Below are positions 43,786 through 52,973 of a DNA stretch of 64,000 bases, one piece after another. The position numbers and the translations under genes are program-made. Origin of the DNA: Cytophagales bacterium (GTDB lineage: Bacteria; Bacteroidota; Bacteroidia; Cytophagales; Cyclobacteriaceae); assembly GCA_022360055.1 (NCBI GenBank), contig JAKSDO010000153.1:43172-107171 (forward strand), in the 5' to 3' direction. A model generated the notes under the pieces. It saw only the letters and a list, made by a program, of their open reading frames with translations, was not told where the DNA came from and ran no database searches. The first letter of the stretch is position 1; each line of letters opens with the position of its first letter.

Positions 43786-46700
43786 TTAAAAATTAACTTT
43801 TAGCCCTAATGAATATGACCTTCTGAATGGAGCCTCCAACCCGTTGCCACCCTCCGGATCAAACGGCGCCCTCAATGAATGGGACTCCCAAAGGTTATGG
43901 CCATTAAAGGAAAGCAGTAATCCGCTCAAATGCAGTTTTTCCGTTATGGATTGAGGGAAAGCGTATATAAGGCTTAAATTCTTCAATCTGACATAAGCGG
44001 CATTTTGCAGGTATTTGGTCTGGGCTTCATAATTGCGATAGGCATAGGCTTCCATCTGTGGGAAATAGGCATTTGGATTCTCTGGTGTCCAGGTCTCATT
44101 TAGCTGATGCGTCTGTAAATTGTCCCAGGCACTGTAATACGGCCAAAATATTGAGCCGCTGGGCACGAAGTGCCGCTGCCCCACCCCAAGGAAGAAAGCC
44201 TCAAGCGTAAATCCTTTCCATGAAGCATTGGCTGTAATCCCAAAATTGTAACGAGGTCTTGAATTTCCAATAATTTTTAAGTCTCCGGGATTATCCAGGG
44301 TTTGATCACCCTCATCAATTTTATTATCCCCATTTAAATCTTTGTATTTAATATCGCCAGGTTTCCAGGTACGACCACTGATAAATGACTGATCATGCGA
44401 TCCTCCGCTTTGTGCTTCAGCAGCTTCATCTTCATTCTGGAAAAAGCCCTCGGTCTCATAGCCCCATATTTCTCCTACTTCCTGGCCAACTCGATATCTC
44501 GATAAAGCACCTGTCGGATTATCAAATTTTGAAATGTATGACCTGGAATCCGATACGTTAAATCTCAGTCCATAGCCGACTTCGCCAATATCATCTCTCC
44601 AACTGGCCGTCAGCTCCCAGCCTTTGGTCTCCAAATCTGCGGAATTTCGCGTCGGAGGATTTGTCCCGAGTATTCCCGGAAGTGCATCACCGGATACAAG
44701 CATATCGGATGTAATACGATTGTATATGTCGAAGTTGAAACCCAGCCTGTTATCCAGCATTAATATATCCAGTCCAAAGTTCAGTGTCGTTACGGTTTCC
44801 CATGTTAATGCGGGATCAACCAGGCCCGGAGCGCCAATAGCAACCGGTTTTTCATCACCCAAGATGTAATTTACCCTATAGGCCTCCATGGTAGGTATAT
44901 AGGCATAGTTATCTCTGTTCCGGTCATTCGTATCCAAATACTGATTCCCCAAAGAACCATAGGATGCTCTCAACCTCAGATCATCCAACCACGAACTAGT
45001 GTTTTGCATAAATGATTCCCCGGATATTCTCCATGCCGCCGAAGCAGATGGAAAGAATCCGAACCGATCCGATTGCTTGAAACGAGACGTACCGTCATAG
45101 CGGCCGTTAAATTCAAATAAATACCTATTGTCATAGCTATAATTGACTCTGTAAAAAGCTCCCCGTATTGCCCAATGATATTCGGATTGCCCGATAAAAT
45201 CCTCACCCAGTGTCAAATTCAATGCCGGCACAGATTCAGAGATAATATCCCTCCTTTGCGAGTAATAACGCAGAGAATTGAAGTCCTGCTGATTAAAACC
45301 CCCAAGGATCGAAAGTTTGTGTTTGTTACCGAAATTTTTATCGTACTGAGCATAAATATCGGTGATAACGCTTTTTTCCTGACGGGTTCGGTGATAAATA
45401 TGAGAATCTCTCGCAAATCCACCCCAAAGCGCATCTACGGGATACCTGTATCCGAAATTGTCACTCAAGGTCAACTCATATTTATTCTCTTTATTCAGTC
45501 CTGTATTGTTGCGATAGCTAACCGCAGCTTTCAACACCAAACCTTCCAGTAATTTGATCTCCGTACCCGCTGTCAGCGTGATATCATCATCTTCAAACCG
45601 GTCTCTGGCGCCACTTTCCAGATAAGCGATCGGCTGATTCATAAAATAGCCATTCCCTCTGTTTCTGATCGGGAAATAGGTACGCTGATAATAGGTGCGC
45701 CAAAACCACGCACCGGTTGTGTAAGCATAAGGCTTATCGTATATATGCTTAATGTAATTGGCTCGCACATCAAATTTCAACCAATCGTTTACCTGGGTAG
45801 ATGTATTTGCCCGCATGGTAAATATACTTCGGTCCTCATTCCCCACACGGTACGTTCCCTCATCTTTAATATAACCGAGTGATGTGAATAATGAGGATTT
45901 TTTCGTTCCTCCGGACAAGCTGAGGTTGACCTGTTGCTGGGTGCTACTCGGTTTAAACACTTCGTTCATGTAATCAACAGTGCCGTAATAGTAATAGTCT
46001 CCTCCGATAAGTTTTCCATCTGCGTCATACACGGGATTGACAATCTCATCTACCGGATTATTAGTAGGGTCATCATGATAAGCTTTTACCTTATCTATGT
46101 AATCCTGTTTAAATCTTGGTGAATTTCCGTGCCTGGTCAATGCCTCATTCACTGTGATCGTATGCGTATAGGTATCTACAAACTCAGGGAATTGAGTGGG
46201 TTTGGAAATTCTATGATTGTACTCTGCAGTTATGTTTAACTTTTGATTCTTTCCGGATTTTGTAGTTACTAAAACGACCCCAAAAGCCGCTCTTCCTCCA
46301 TAAATCGCAGATGCCGCGGCATCTTTCAATACAGATATGCTTTCGATATCCTGCGGATTCATTTGGGACAGAATCGTCGCATCTGTAGGTACGCCATCGA
46401 TCAGGATCAACGGCCCCCCTCCATTGAGTGAAGTATATCCGCGAATATTGATGTCCGGTGTTTCATCAATACCTCCGTTATCATAATTAATATTTAAGTT
46501 GGGAACCCTCCCCTGTAATGTCTGGGTTACTGTTGCTGCTCCTCTGTTCTCAAAAGTTTCGGATGAAACAGACTCTACCGCACCAGTTAAGTTTATTTTC
46601 TTCCGGACACCGTAACCCACCACCACAATTTCATCCAGAGCGGTAATATCAGGGATCAAAGTCATGTCGATCACGGTTTGGTTTTCTATTGCAACCACCT

Positions 46701-47274
46701 CCGTTACATAACCTACGGAACTGAAGACCAAAACCGAATTATCCGGGACCTCAAGCGAATAATTTCCTTCAACATCCGTTACTGTCCCCTGGGATGTCCC
46801 CTGCACGATCACATTCACTCCGGGCAAACCGGTCGGATCATCCACGGATATTACTTTACCGGTAATTGTTTTATCCTGATTTTCCCCGATAAAGGCAATT
46901 CCCTTTACTCCCTTTTTATCAACATTAATTGTTTTATTGACCTGCTTGAATTTCAATCCTGTTTGTTCCGAAATTTCCAAGAGCACATCGGCCACCGAAA
47001 TACCTTGTCCGCTAACATTAATAAGTGCATTTACATCGAGGTCGGGCTGATTGTAATTGAACTTATAATCCGTCTTCGACTCTATAGTAGCAAAAGCACG
47101 CTCTATCGGCACATTAGTTAGACGTAAATCTATATGCACTTCCTTTACATTCTTATAATTTTGTCCGGTCGCTATATTTGCTAAAAGCGTGTTGAGTATA
47201 ATAATTTGAAGAAAACAACCGTAAAAGGACAACTTCATAATTTTATATACTGTTAGTAACCATTTTCTTTTCAT
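43786..47274 (-). CDS. SusC/RagA family TonB-linked outer membrane transporter with STN domain
   Basis: The product is 1162 residues from the ATG at 47274 (MKRKWLLTVYKIMKLSFYG); the frame extends 17 codons upstream without a better start. Domains are signal peptide (ends near NIATGQ), STN (about 50-115: IESKTDYKFNYNQPDLDVNA), CarboxypepD_reg-like (about 140-215: ITGKVISVDDPTGLPGVNV), linker ALDEIVVVGYGVRKKINLTG, plug (ending IYGGRAAFGVVLVTTKSG) and barrel ending GLKVNF. It imports the substrate of the region 5 locus and signals through FecR at 47436-48485. Confidence 0.95.
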   Translation of the reverse strand: MKRKWLLTVYKIMKLSFYGCFLQIIILNTLLANIATGQNYKNVKEVHIDLRLTNVPIERAFATIESKTDYKFNYNQPDLDVNALINVSGQGISVADVLLEISEQTGLKFKQVNKTINVDKKGVKGIAFIGENQDKTITGKVISVDDPTGLPGVNVIVQGTSQGTVTDVEGNYSLEVPDNSVLVFSSVGYVTEVVAIENQTVIDMTLIPDITALDEIVVVGYGVRKKINLTGAVESVSSETFENRGAATVTQTLQGRVPNLNINYDNGGIDETPDINIRGYTSLNGGGPLILIDGVPTDATILSQMNPQDIESISVLKDAAASAIYGGRAAFGVVLVTTKSGKNQKLNITAEYNHRISKPTQFPEFVDTYTHTITVNEALTRHGNSPRFKQDYIDKVKAYHDDPTNNPVDEIVNPVYDADGKLIGGDYYYYGTVDYMNEVFKPSSTQQQVNLSLSGGTKKSSLFTSLGYIKDEGTYRVGNEDRSIFTMRANTSTQVNDWLKFDVRANYIKHIYDKPYAYTTGAWFWRTYYQRTYFPIRNRGNGYFMNQPIAYLESGARDRFEDDDITLTAGTEIKLLEGLVLKAAVSYRNNTGLNKENKYELTLSDNFGYRYPVDALWGGFARDSHIYHRTRQEKSVITDIYAQYDKNFGNKHKLSILGGFNQQDFNSLRYYSQRRDIISESVPALNLTLGEDFIGQSEYHWAIRGAFYRVNYSYDNRYLFEFNGRYDGTSRFKQSDRFGFFPSASAAWRISGESFMQNTSSWLDDLRLRASYGSLGNQYLDTNDRNRDNYAYIPTMEAYRVNYILGDEKPVAIGAPGLVDPALTWETVTTLNFGLDILMLDNRLGFNFDIYNRITSDMLVSGDALPGILGTNPPTRNSADLETKGWELTASWRDDIGEVGYGLRFNVSDSRSYISKFDNPTGALSRYRVGQEVGEIWGYETEGFFQNEDEAAEAQSGGSHDQSFISGRTWKPGDIKYKDLNGDNKIDEGDQTLDNPGDLKIIGNSRPRYNFGITANASWKGFTLEAFFLGVGQRHFVPSGSIFWPYYSAWDNLQTHQLNETWTPENPNAYFPQMEAYAYRNYEAQTKYLQNAAYVRLKNLSLIYAFPQSITEKLHLSGLLLSFNGHNLWESHSLRAPFDPEGGNGLEAPFRRSYSLGLKVNF

Positions 47275-47435
47275 ATCTTTGATTGGTTTTATAATGTAAT
47301 ATTTATTGAAACTGGTCTTGAGCAATTCGAAGCTTTGCAGAGTATCTCAATTGCTCTCGACGAACTTATAAACGGTGCTTCCTTGAAGCATCGTTTTTTG
47401 TGCATAAAAGTGTATCTAGGCCATACAGCAATATT

Positions 47436-48485
47436 TTAGTTGAACATTATTCTTATCTCGTTGTCCCCGACAAACGAAAATTCAAAATTGAGTGAAAAGC
47501 TCATTGATTTAAGTACATTCTCAAGGCTCAGGTTGTCGAAGCTCCCATCATAATTGACCACAACGCTGGGGTTGTTTTCGATGGTGATCGTCACATCATA
47601 CCATCTCTCAAGCTTAAGTTTTATATCCTGAAGGCTTGCCTGGTGGAATGAGATTATCCCATTTTTCCACAAAAACGGCGTTTTGTTCAGAATGTTCGAT
47701 TTTTCAAAATCCCTGTTTTTCTTGGCATACCGGATTTGTTCTCCGGGCTCAAGTAAGTAAGCATTTGTCGTTACTTTTTCATGGCCCGCTTCTCTGACCT
47801 CAATCACGCCAGAGGCAAGCGCGATGGTTATCGCCTCATCGTTTGGAAAACCCTTTATGTTAAATGATGTCCCTAAGGCAGTTGTTTTCACGTTGCCGCT
47901 ATTTACAACGAACGGAATTCTCGGTTTTTTGACCACTTCAAAAAAGGCTTCTCCCGATAAAGATATTTCTCGTGAACGCTCTCCAAAATCACTTGAATAA
48001 CTGATTGAACTTTCGGAATTAAGGATCACTTTGGACCCATCATTAAGTGTGATGACAGATCGAACTCCTCTTGGATTTGACTTTTCGATTAAGTGAATTT
48101 CCCTGGTCACAACAGGTGTTTCTTGGCTCGATTGAAAATACAAATACGATATGCCCATAATCAAAATGATACCGGCAGCCACCTTAAGCCAAAAACCCAG
48201 CTTATTACTTCTTGATTCGTAGGCGATGAAATTATCATGGTCTTTATCATCCAGGAGAGGTTGAAGATTCTCCCATATTTTTTTCGAATCTTCCGTAAGT
48301 TCATTTTCATCCTGCTTTAGCGCATGGAGCATATCTATGGCTAAATTGATCTTACCCACTGTTTCCGGGCAGGTCGATTTTATCTTTTCCCAATGCGCAT
48401 TATTCTCGTCATTCGGAACTAAAACCCATTGAACAAAACTTTCATCCTGTATGAAATCCTCCACTTTATATTGACTATAATCCAT
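47436..48485 (-). CDS. FecR-type anti-sigma factor
   Basis: The 349-residue product has a cytoplasmic region of about 105 residues, a membrane span (LGFWLKVAAGIILIMGISYL, about 102-121) and a periplasmic FecR domain (SVITLNDGSKVILNSESSIS, EISLSGEAFFEVVKKPRIPF). A DUF4974-type end (LERWYDVTITIENN, ENVLKSMSFSLNFEF) follows. It is divergent from the sigma gene it should control, with 185 bp between the two start codons. In the other two pairs of this window both genes lie on the same strand. Confidence 0.93.
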   Translation of the reverse strand: MDYSQYKVEDFIQDESFVQWVLVPNDENNAHWEKIKSTCPETVGKINLAIDMLHALKQDENELTEDSKKIWENLQPLLDDKDHDNFIAYESRSNKLGFWLKVAAGIILIMGISYLYFQSSQETPVVTREIHLIEKSNPRGVRSVITLNDGSKVILNSESSISYSSDFGERSREISLSGEAFFEVVKKPRIPFVVNSGNVKTTALGTSFNIKGFPNDEAITIALASGVIEVREAGHEKVTTNAYLLEPGEQIRYAKKNRDFEKSNILNKTPFLWKNGIISFHQASLQDIKLKLERWYDVTITIENNPSVVVNYDGSFDNLSLENVLKSMSFSLNFEFSFVGDNEIRIMFN

Positions 48486-48670
48486 AGAAAAATTTTACTG
48501 TACCAATTGATTCTTAATGATATCTAATTAGTAATAGCATAAATTGATATCCGAGTACTCATCATCAATGATTTTTTTGCCGATTTCAATTTATCGTGAT
48601 GGTATATTAATACTATGATGACATACGATTCATAAACATTTCCTCATAATATCTATATATTTGAAGTTCA

Positions 48671-49276
48671 ATGAAAAATGGAAGGGAACACCAGAATGAG
48701 GACAATCTGAAGTGGAATGCAATGCGGAAAGGCAATAAAGTCGCTTTTTCAGATCTTTATAATTCATATTCGAGATTACTCCTTTCCTATGGAAGAAAAG
48801 TTATCGATGACCGGCAATTAGTGGCAGATTGCGTGCAGGAATTGTTCACCTACCTATGGACCAGAAGGCATTTTTTGGGTGATGCGCCATCGGTTAAGTT
48901 CTATCTTATAAAATCACTGCGTTCTATCATAATTAAAGAACTCAACAAAAATAAATCCCTGGTTTTAGACTATGAGGATAATCAAATCAGGGAGCACACC
49001 TCGCGCGAACATCAGATTATAAATGAGGAGCTGGAACTTGAACGTAAGGAATTGATACAAGGAGCCATGGAAAAACTTACAGACAGGGAACGGGAAATAC
49101 TCTATTTAAAATATTTTGTAAAATCGACAAATGAAGAAATTGCCGACCTCCTTAACATCAAATACCAGTCCGTAAAAAACGTGATCTTTAGAGCACTAAA
49201 AAAACTAAAAAAACACCTGAGTGTCCATGTTTCTTTGAAACTTATCTTCTACTATTATTTCGCATCTATCGTTTGA
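48671..49276 (+). CDS. ECF RNA polymerase sigma-70 factor
   Basis: The 201-residue product has region 2 (FSDLYNSYSRLLLSYGRKVI, DCVQELFTYLWTRR) and region 4 (LTDREREILYLKYFVKSTNE, then EIADLLNIKYQSVKNVIFRA). It ends in a hydrophobic tail (SLKLIFYYYFASIV). It is the only sigma gene of the window on the plus strand and faces away from FecR and the SusC operon, which it probably drives. TATATTTG (48656-48663), eight bases before the ATG, fits the -7 pattern, but no clear -33 element was seen. Confidence 0.93.
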   Translation: MKNGREHQNEDNLKWNAMRKGNKVAFSDLYNSYSRLLLSYGRKVIDDRQLVADCVQELFTYLWTRRHFLGDAPSVKFYLIKSLRSIIIKELNKNKSLVLDYEDNQIREHTSREHQIINEELELERKELIQGAMEKLTDREREILYLKYFVKSTNEEIADLLNIKYQSVKNVIFRALKKLKKHLSVHVSLKLIFYYYFASIV

Positions 49277-49322
49277 ACCCAACATTAAAAGGACAACAGA
49301 CATTTGAACCTTATCAAGTAAA

Positions 49323-49410
49323 AATCAATCCGAAAAATTCATGGGACTTCTCCCGCCACGGCGGACAGACGCCCCCGGGTCGATAAAGCATAAAACACTC
49401 AAAAACCGGA
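49323..49410 (+). repeat. Dispersed about 90-bp repeat, copy 2 (partner at 33550-33644)
   Basis: It shares the blocks AATCAATC-GAAAAAT, CGCCACGGCG, CAGACGCCC and CGATAAAGCATAAAACACTC with the copy at 33550. It starts 46 bp after the sigma factor stop. The GC-rich middle could fold but no symmetric arms are obvious. Confidence 0.7.
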
Positions 49411-49642
49411 CATGAGCATATATACTATGATTTCACTTTATGCGGGTAATGCTCAGTAAACGTTGTTCAGGATTAAACCTGAAATATGCAATATCCTTTC
49501 TATTCCGAGCCTAAATTACTTCAAATCAGTCACTTCGCTTCGTTTTACTTTTCACCATAGCGCTGTGCTATGCTGTCAATGTAAAACTTCCTGATTTATT
49601 GCAATTTAAGCGCTCATAACCAAACCTATCGCATCATCCAGG

Positions 49643-49765
49643 TTAAATCAAAATCACGATCTTGATGTAGCCTTCATCAAGTGCTGTTCGCACCCGGTAG
49701 AGACATGATCGATCCGCACTTCGGACAAATTCCACGTTGATCCCGACAATAGGCTTACCCGGCAT
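49643..49765 (-). pseudogene. Truncated start of a TIM-barrel sugar isomerase gene
   Basis: A 40-codon frame starts at the ATG at 49765, 33 bp after the dehydrogenase stop. It reads MPGKPIVGINVEFVRSADRS, then a helix LYRVRTALDEGYIKIVI, and stops at TAA. This is the first beta-alpha unit seen in sugar-phosphate isomerase/epimerase proteins that follow Gfo/Idh/MocA genes in this phylum (typical start: R-P-V-G-I-N-x-E-F-V-R-x-A-D-K). No continuation is found in any frame downstream, so the gene has lost most of its length. It is distinct from the intact isomerase at 53120-53968. Confidence 0.55.
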
Positions 49766-49798
49766 TTCAATCCCTTTTCGGAGTAAACGAATGATATA

Positions 49799-51145
49799 CT
49801 AAACCGCATAGGGTTCCCTTGCCTCACGAACGAACCAGTTATTGGCCCTTTCATCATTGACCACTTGCCCCAGTGAAGGGTCCCAGGCGATCTTACGCCC
49901 AGTGCGAATGGCTATATTTCCCATATGACTTACGCAGTCTGAGAGAATCGCTTCGTCCAGAGGGTTGGTTTCTTCGATCTTTCCATTGATCACGTCTATG
50001 AATTCCTGGCCTGTCCTATTTCCATGATCGAGGATTCGACCATTTTTGGTATTTCTCGGAAATTCCCTGAATTTACCGTTGATCTCAGGAACATTTGATT
50101 CCGCACTGTGCCGGCCTACGGAGATCCAGCCTTTCGATCCAAAAAATGTGGTGGTATTGCCTTCTTTTGCCTCTCTGTAGTGCCATACATCTTTTTCTTT
50201 CACCACATCCGTACTCATAAATCTCATCCTGATCCCGGATTTATATTCGTAGTTCAAATCCCACGAACAGATGTTGTCGTATATTCCTCCCGGCTCCCAA
50301 TATGCGCCATTACCTTCACAAGTATACGCGCCATCCATTTGATCTTTTAAAGCCCAGATCATGATATCGAGCGGGTGAGCTCCCCAACCTGCCAGGAAAC
50401 CAATGCTATAATCCCACTGAAACCAGGAGGCATTATTCGTCACCCGTTCAGGACAATAGGGATTTAAAGGCGCCGGACCGGTCCACTTGTCGTAATCAAA
50501 ATCATTCGGGACAGGCACTTCATGACATTGAGGAGATTCAACAGGATTTTTTCCGGGCGCCCAGACTTCTACCCGGTCAATCTCCCCTATCCTTCCGTCC
50601 CTGATCATACCAACGGCAATCTTCATATGTTCCTGAGCGCGCTGCTGAGTGCCGTAATGAAATGTTACGTCATGGGCAGCAACTTCCTTTTCCAAAATCT
50701 TGTAATCCGGATAGCTCAAACCAAGAGGTTTCGCGAGTAATATGTGTTTTTTCGCTCTTGCTGCCTTGATTGCTGCCGGCACGTGCCAATGATCGGGCGT
50801 AGTGATGGCGACGGCATCAATATCCCGCCTTTCCAACAGTTCTTCCAAATCGAGGTAAGCTTTGCATTTTGGCGCTTTAACTTCCCGGTCTTTGTAAGTC
50901 TTGTCTACAAATCGAGCTGCTCGCTCGCGCCGCTCCCGAAAGGGATCGCATGTGGCCACATTCAGCGATCCCACAGTTGGCATCAACCAATGCTGCAGAA
51001 CCCCGCTTCCCATACTACCTACGCCGATATGGCCAATATGAATACTGCTATTCACACTTTTTGAGCATGATGATAAAATATACGGAGCCGTCAGACCTAC
51101 TGCCAGACCTTTTCCGGCATTGCTTAAAAAAGTTCTTCTTTTCAT
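49799..51145 (-). CDS. Gfo/Idh/MocA family dehydrogenase with Tat-type signal
   Basis: The 448-residue product has a twin-arginine leader (KRRTFLSNAGKGLAVGLTA) followed by ILSSC, so it is probably exported folded and perhaps lipid-anchored. The Rossmann fold shows GHIGVGSMGSG (about 37-47), and DAVAITTPDHWHVPAA precedes the cofactor-site segment. That segment reads ILLAKPLG instead of the usual E-K-P: the Lys is kept and the Glu is Ala. The C-terminal alpha/beta domain includes HYGTQQRAQEHMKIAVGMI. Such proteins act on sugars or sugar derivatives with a nicotinamide cofactor. A 90-bp repeat copy forms its whole immediate leader. Confidence 0.88.
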   Translation of the reverse strand: MKRRTFLSNAGKGLAVGLTAPYILSSCSKSVNSSIHIGHIGVGSMGSGVLQHWLMPTVGSLNVATCDPFRERRERAARFVDKTYKDREVKAPKCKAYLDLEELLERRDIDAVAITTPDHWHVPAAIKAARAKKHILLAKPLGLSYPDYKILEKEVAAHDVTFHYGTQQRAQEHMKIAVGMIRDGRIGEIDRVEVWAPGKNPVESPQCHEVPVPNDFDYDKWTGPAPLNPYCPERVTNNASWFQWDYSIGFLAGWGAHPLDIMIWALKDQMDGAYTCEGNGAYWEPGGIYDNICSWDLNYEYKSGIRMRFMSTDVVKEKDVWHYREAKEGNTTTFFGSKGWISVGRHSAESNVPEINGKFREFPRNTKNGRILDHGNRTGQEFIDVINGKIEETNPLDEAILSDCVSHMGNIAIRTGRKIAWDPSLGQVVNDERANNWFVREAREPYAV

Positions 51146-51235
51146 GTGTCTATATTCTTTTAGTTAGCCGATACACAGAGATATATAGTCATGCTCGTGT
51201 GTGTCCTGAATTTGCTCCGGCTATGCCGGTTTCAT
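51146..51235 (-). repeat. 90-bp repeat family, copy B, in front of Gfo/Idh gene
   Basis: In transcript sense it starts ATGAAACCGG (51235 down), has the hairpin CCGG-CATAG-CCGG, and ends at the base before the dehydrogenase start codon. The second stem GACACACA/TGTGTATC has seven of eight pairs. In-frame stops occur within it, so it is not coding. It begins 19 bp after the stop of the ThuA-PmoA gene. Confidence 0.9.
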
Positions 51236-51254
51236 TGCCTTTGATTGATATGCT

Positions 51255-52937
51255 TTAGTTTCTTCCATTTAAATACCTATTATAATCTTCCTTTAGAAGC
51301 GCATGATCAATTTCACCCGTATAAAACCGCATCCTGTAATTCAGCTCAAGGGCATCTGCGCGCTTCATCGTATAGGGTCGATTAAATATTGGAGCCGGAC
51401 TGAAATAATAAAACGGATGATCCTCTGCGTTTGTCATAAACCAGGGCTCCGGATAATTTAGATTCTCAGGATGCGTAAAAATCGCGACGCCCACTTGATT
51501 GCCTTTAATATCGCGTAAACCATAATACTTCCAGGGCATGGATTTTCCGTGATTCATGTCTGAAGTTCCATCGGAATTAATGAATGAAGGCTCAAAAAGA
51601 TCCTGATTAAATCGCACCGATAAACCCGCGTATCCTCCCCAGGATTTACCATTTTCTTCATGAGGTAATGGGGTTCGATGGAGCTCTACGGATTCCGCGA
51701 GCGCTGCAAGATTCATTTTATAATCTATGAAAAACCGACCCTTTTCATCCGGAGCTGAAACCTTAATCATCCTTTCTTCTCTGATCAGATCCGGTCCGCC
51801 TTTTTCATGATAATAAATATCAAGATAGATACGGCATGAATAATCCGCCCGTCTTTCAAATCCGATATTTCTGACTTCGGTGACTCCCAAAAAATCAAAA
51901 GGAACAACACCTTCGGTTCGATCATATTCCCAATAATTCACCCCATTGATAAATTTCCACGAATGCCATATGCCCAGGTGCCATGGATGATCCCCGGGAC
52001 TCAGCCAGGTCAACGTAGAATTATTGATTTTTACTGGATGAAAAAACGGTTTGCCCTTTATTGTATTGAAATTGAACTGCCAAAGGATTTCATTGTGATT
52101 CAACATGGCTAACGTGGTGTCCGTCTCCCTCCATGAAAAAACATCCCTTTTTTCATGTTTTTTATCCATAAGCTCCGGTGGTACGGGAATCGATACTTCC
52201 CCGGTAGCGGCCCATTCCGTTCCCCTCAACATCAAGGTCTTCCAGCCGGTATTTTTTATAGCCCGTTCATTATGCCCGAGAATGTTATGGAATATCCTGC
52301 CCTTTCCTTTTGAATTCCAATGAACAACCGGCTCCTTTTTTCCCCTCCCCTTGTTTGACGGATCGGAATATGACTCCGCCAATACATTCAATTCGGCATG
52401 GACTCCAGCATTCACCCATAATTCATCCGTAATCCAAAAATTGCTCACCCCTTTTGTAATCGGGTGAATCCGGTCCTTAATTACGATTCTATGCGGCGCG
52501 ATCTTTCCGTGCACCGTACGATCATCCCAGGTTGTACCGACCATTTCCCGGAATGCCTGCCAATCGTAAAAAGTAGCACTGGCCGCATGAAACAAGACAA
52601 AGCCTCCACCATTCTCGATGTACTTCACGAATCCCTGTTCGGTTTCCTCAGACCATCTGTAATCATGCTCCGGCCATGCGGTCCAATTGCTAACTACCGC
52701 ATCAAATTGACTGAAACCCTCATAAGAAAAGGTGTCCGGAGATGCTGTCACTTGAGTTTCAAACCTCCCGCTCTCCTTGTACATCTTCACCAATAGCGGT
52801 GTGGTTTTTTCCCATTCGTGATTATTCCTTCCGGATAAAATTAAAAGATTAAGCTTTTGGCTCGTTTGATCTGTTTTTTGTTTGGTCACACATTGAAAAA
52901 ACATCAAACTCACCGATAAAAAACACCAACTTCTCAT
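51255..52937 (-). CDS. ThuA domain fused to PmoA-like (DUF6807) domain, lipoprotein
   Basis: The 560-residue product starts at 52937 (MRSWCFLSVSLMFFQC, lipoprotein-like). The frame reaches 53012, but that extension is repeat sequence. The ThuA domain (about 28-245) has a glutamine-amidotransferase-like fold, with LNLLILSGRNNHEWEKTTPL, GGGFVLFHAASATFYDWQAF and GRIFHNILGHNERA. The second half (about 280-555) matches DUF6807/PmoA, a mutarotase-like beta fold, with WLSPGDHPWHLGIWHSW, NYWEYDRTEG and GLSVRFNQDLF. ThuA proteins are linked to sugar oxidation pathways and sit beside Gfo/Idh genes, as here. The reaction is unknown. Confidence 0.85.
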   Translation of the reverse strand: MRSWCFLSVSLMFFQCVTKQKTDQTSQKLNLLILSGRNNHEWEKTTPLLVKMYKESGRFETQVTASPDTFSYEGFSQFDAVVSNWTAWPEHDYRWSEETEQGFVKYIENGGGFVLFHAASATFYDWQAFREMVGTTWDDRTVHGKIAPHRIVIKDRIHPITKGVSNFWITDELWVNAGVHAELNVLAESYSDPSNKGRGKKEPVVHWNSKGKGRIFHNILGHNERAIKNTGWKTLMLRGTEWAATGEVSIPVPPELMDKKHEKRDVFSWRETDTTLAMLNHNEILWQFNFNTIKGKPFFHPVKINNSTLTWLSPGDHPWHLGIWHSWKFINGVNYWEYDRTEGVVPFDFLGVTEVRNIGFERRADYSCRIYLDIYYHEKGGPDLIREERMIKVSAPDEKGRFFIDYKMNLAALAESVELHRTPLPHEENGKSWGGYAGLSVRFNQDLFEPSFINSDGTSDMNHGKSMPWKYYGLRDIKGNQVGVAIFTHPENLNYPEPWFMTNAEDHPFYYFSPAPIFNRPYTMKRADALELNYRMRFYTGEIDHALLKEDYNRYLNGRN

Positions 52938-52973
52938 AGGATAAAAAGCATCAATCACCAATTTCTCAAATCC

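Larger units (their letters stand above)
49277..49798. other. Intergenic stretch with repeat and truncated gene
   Basis: The 522 bases between two convergent genes hold a dispersed repeat (49323-49410) and an isolated gene fragment (49643-49765). Between them lies a hairpin ATAGC-GCTGT-GCTAT (49558-49572). The rest (about 49415-49640) has no recognisable feature and may be debris left when the rest of the truncated isomerase gene was lost. Confidence 0.5.

Noticed and set aside
11848..47274. The two SusCD pairs as duplicates of each other
   Set aside because: Their STN, linker and plug motifs are alike as in all SusC proteins, but sequences outside these motifs and the gene neighbours differ strongly.
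48656..48663. TATATTTG as the sigma gene promoter
   Set aside because: It fits the -7 pattern, but no TTG lies at the expected distance and it is only eight bases from the ATG; kept only as a remark.
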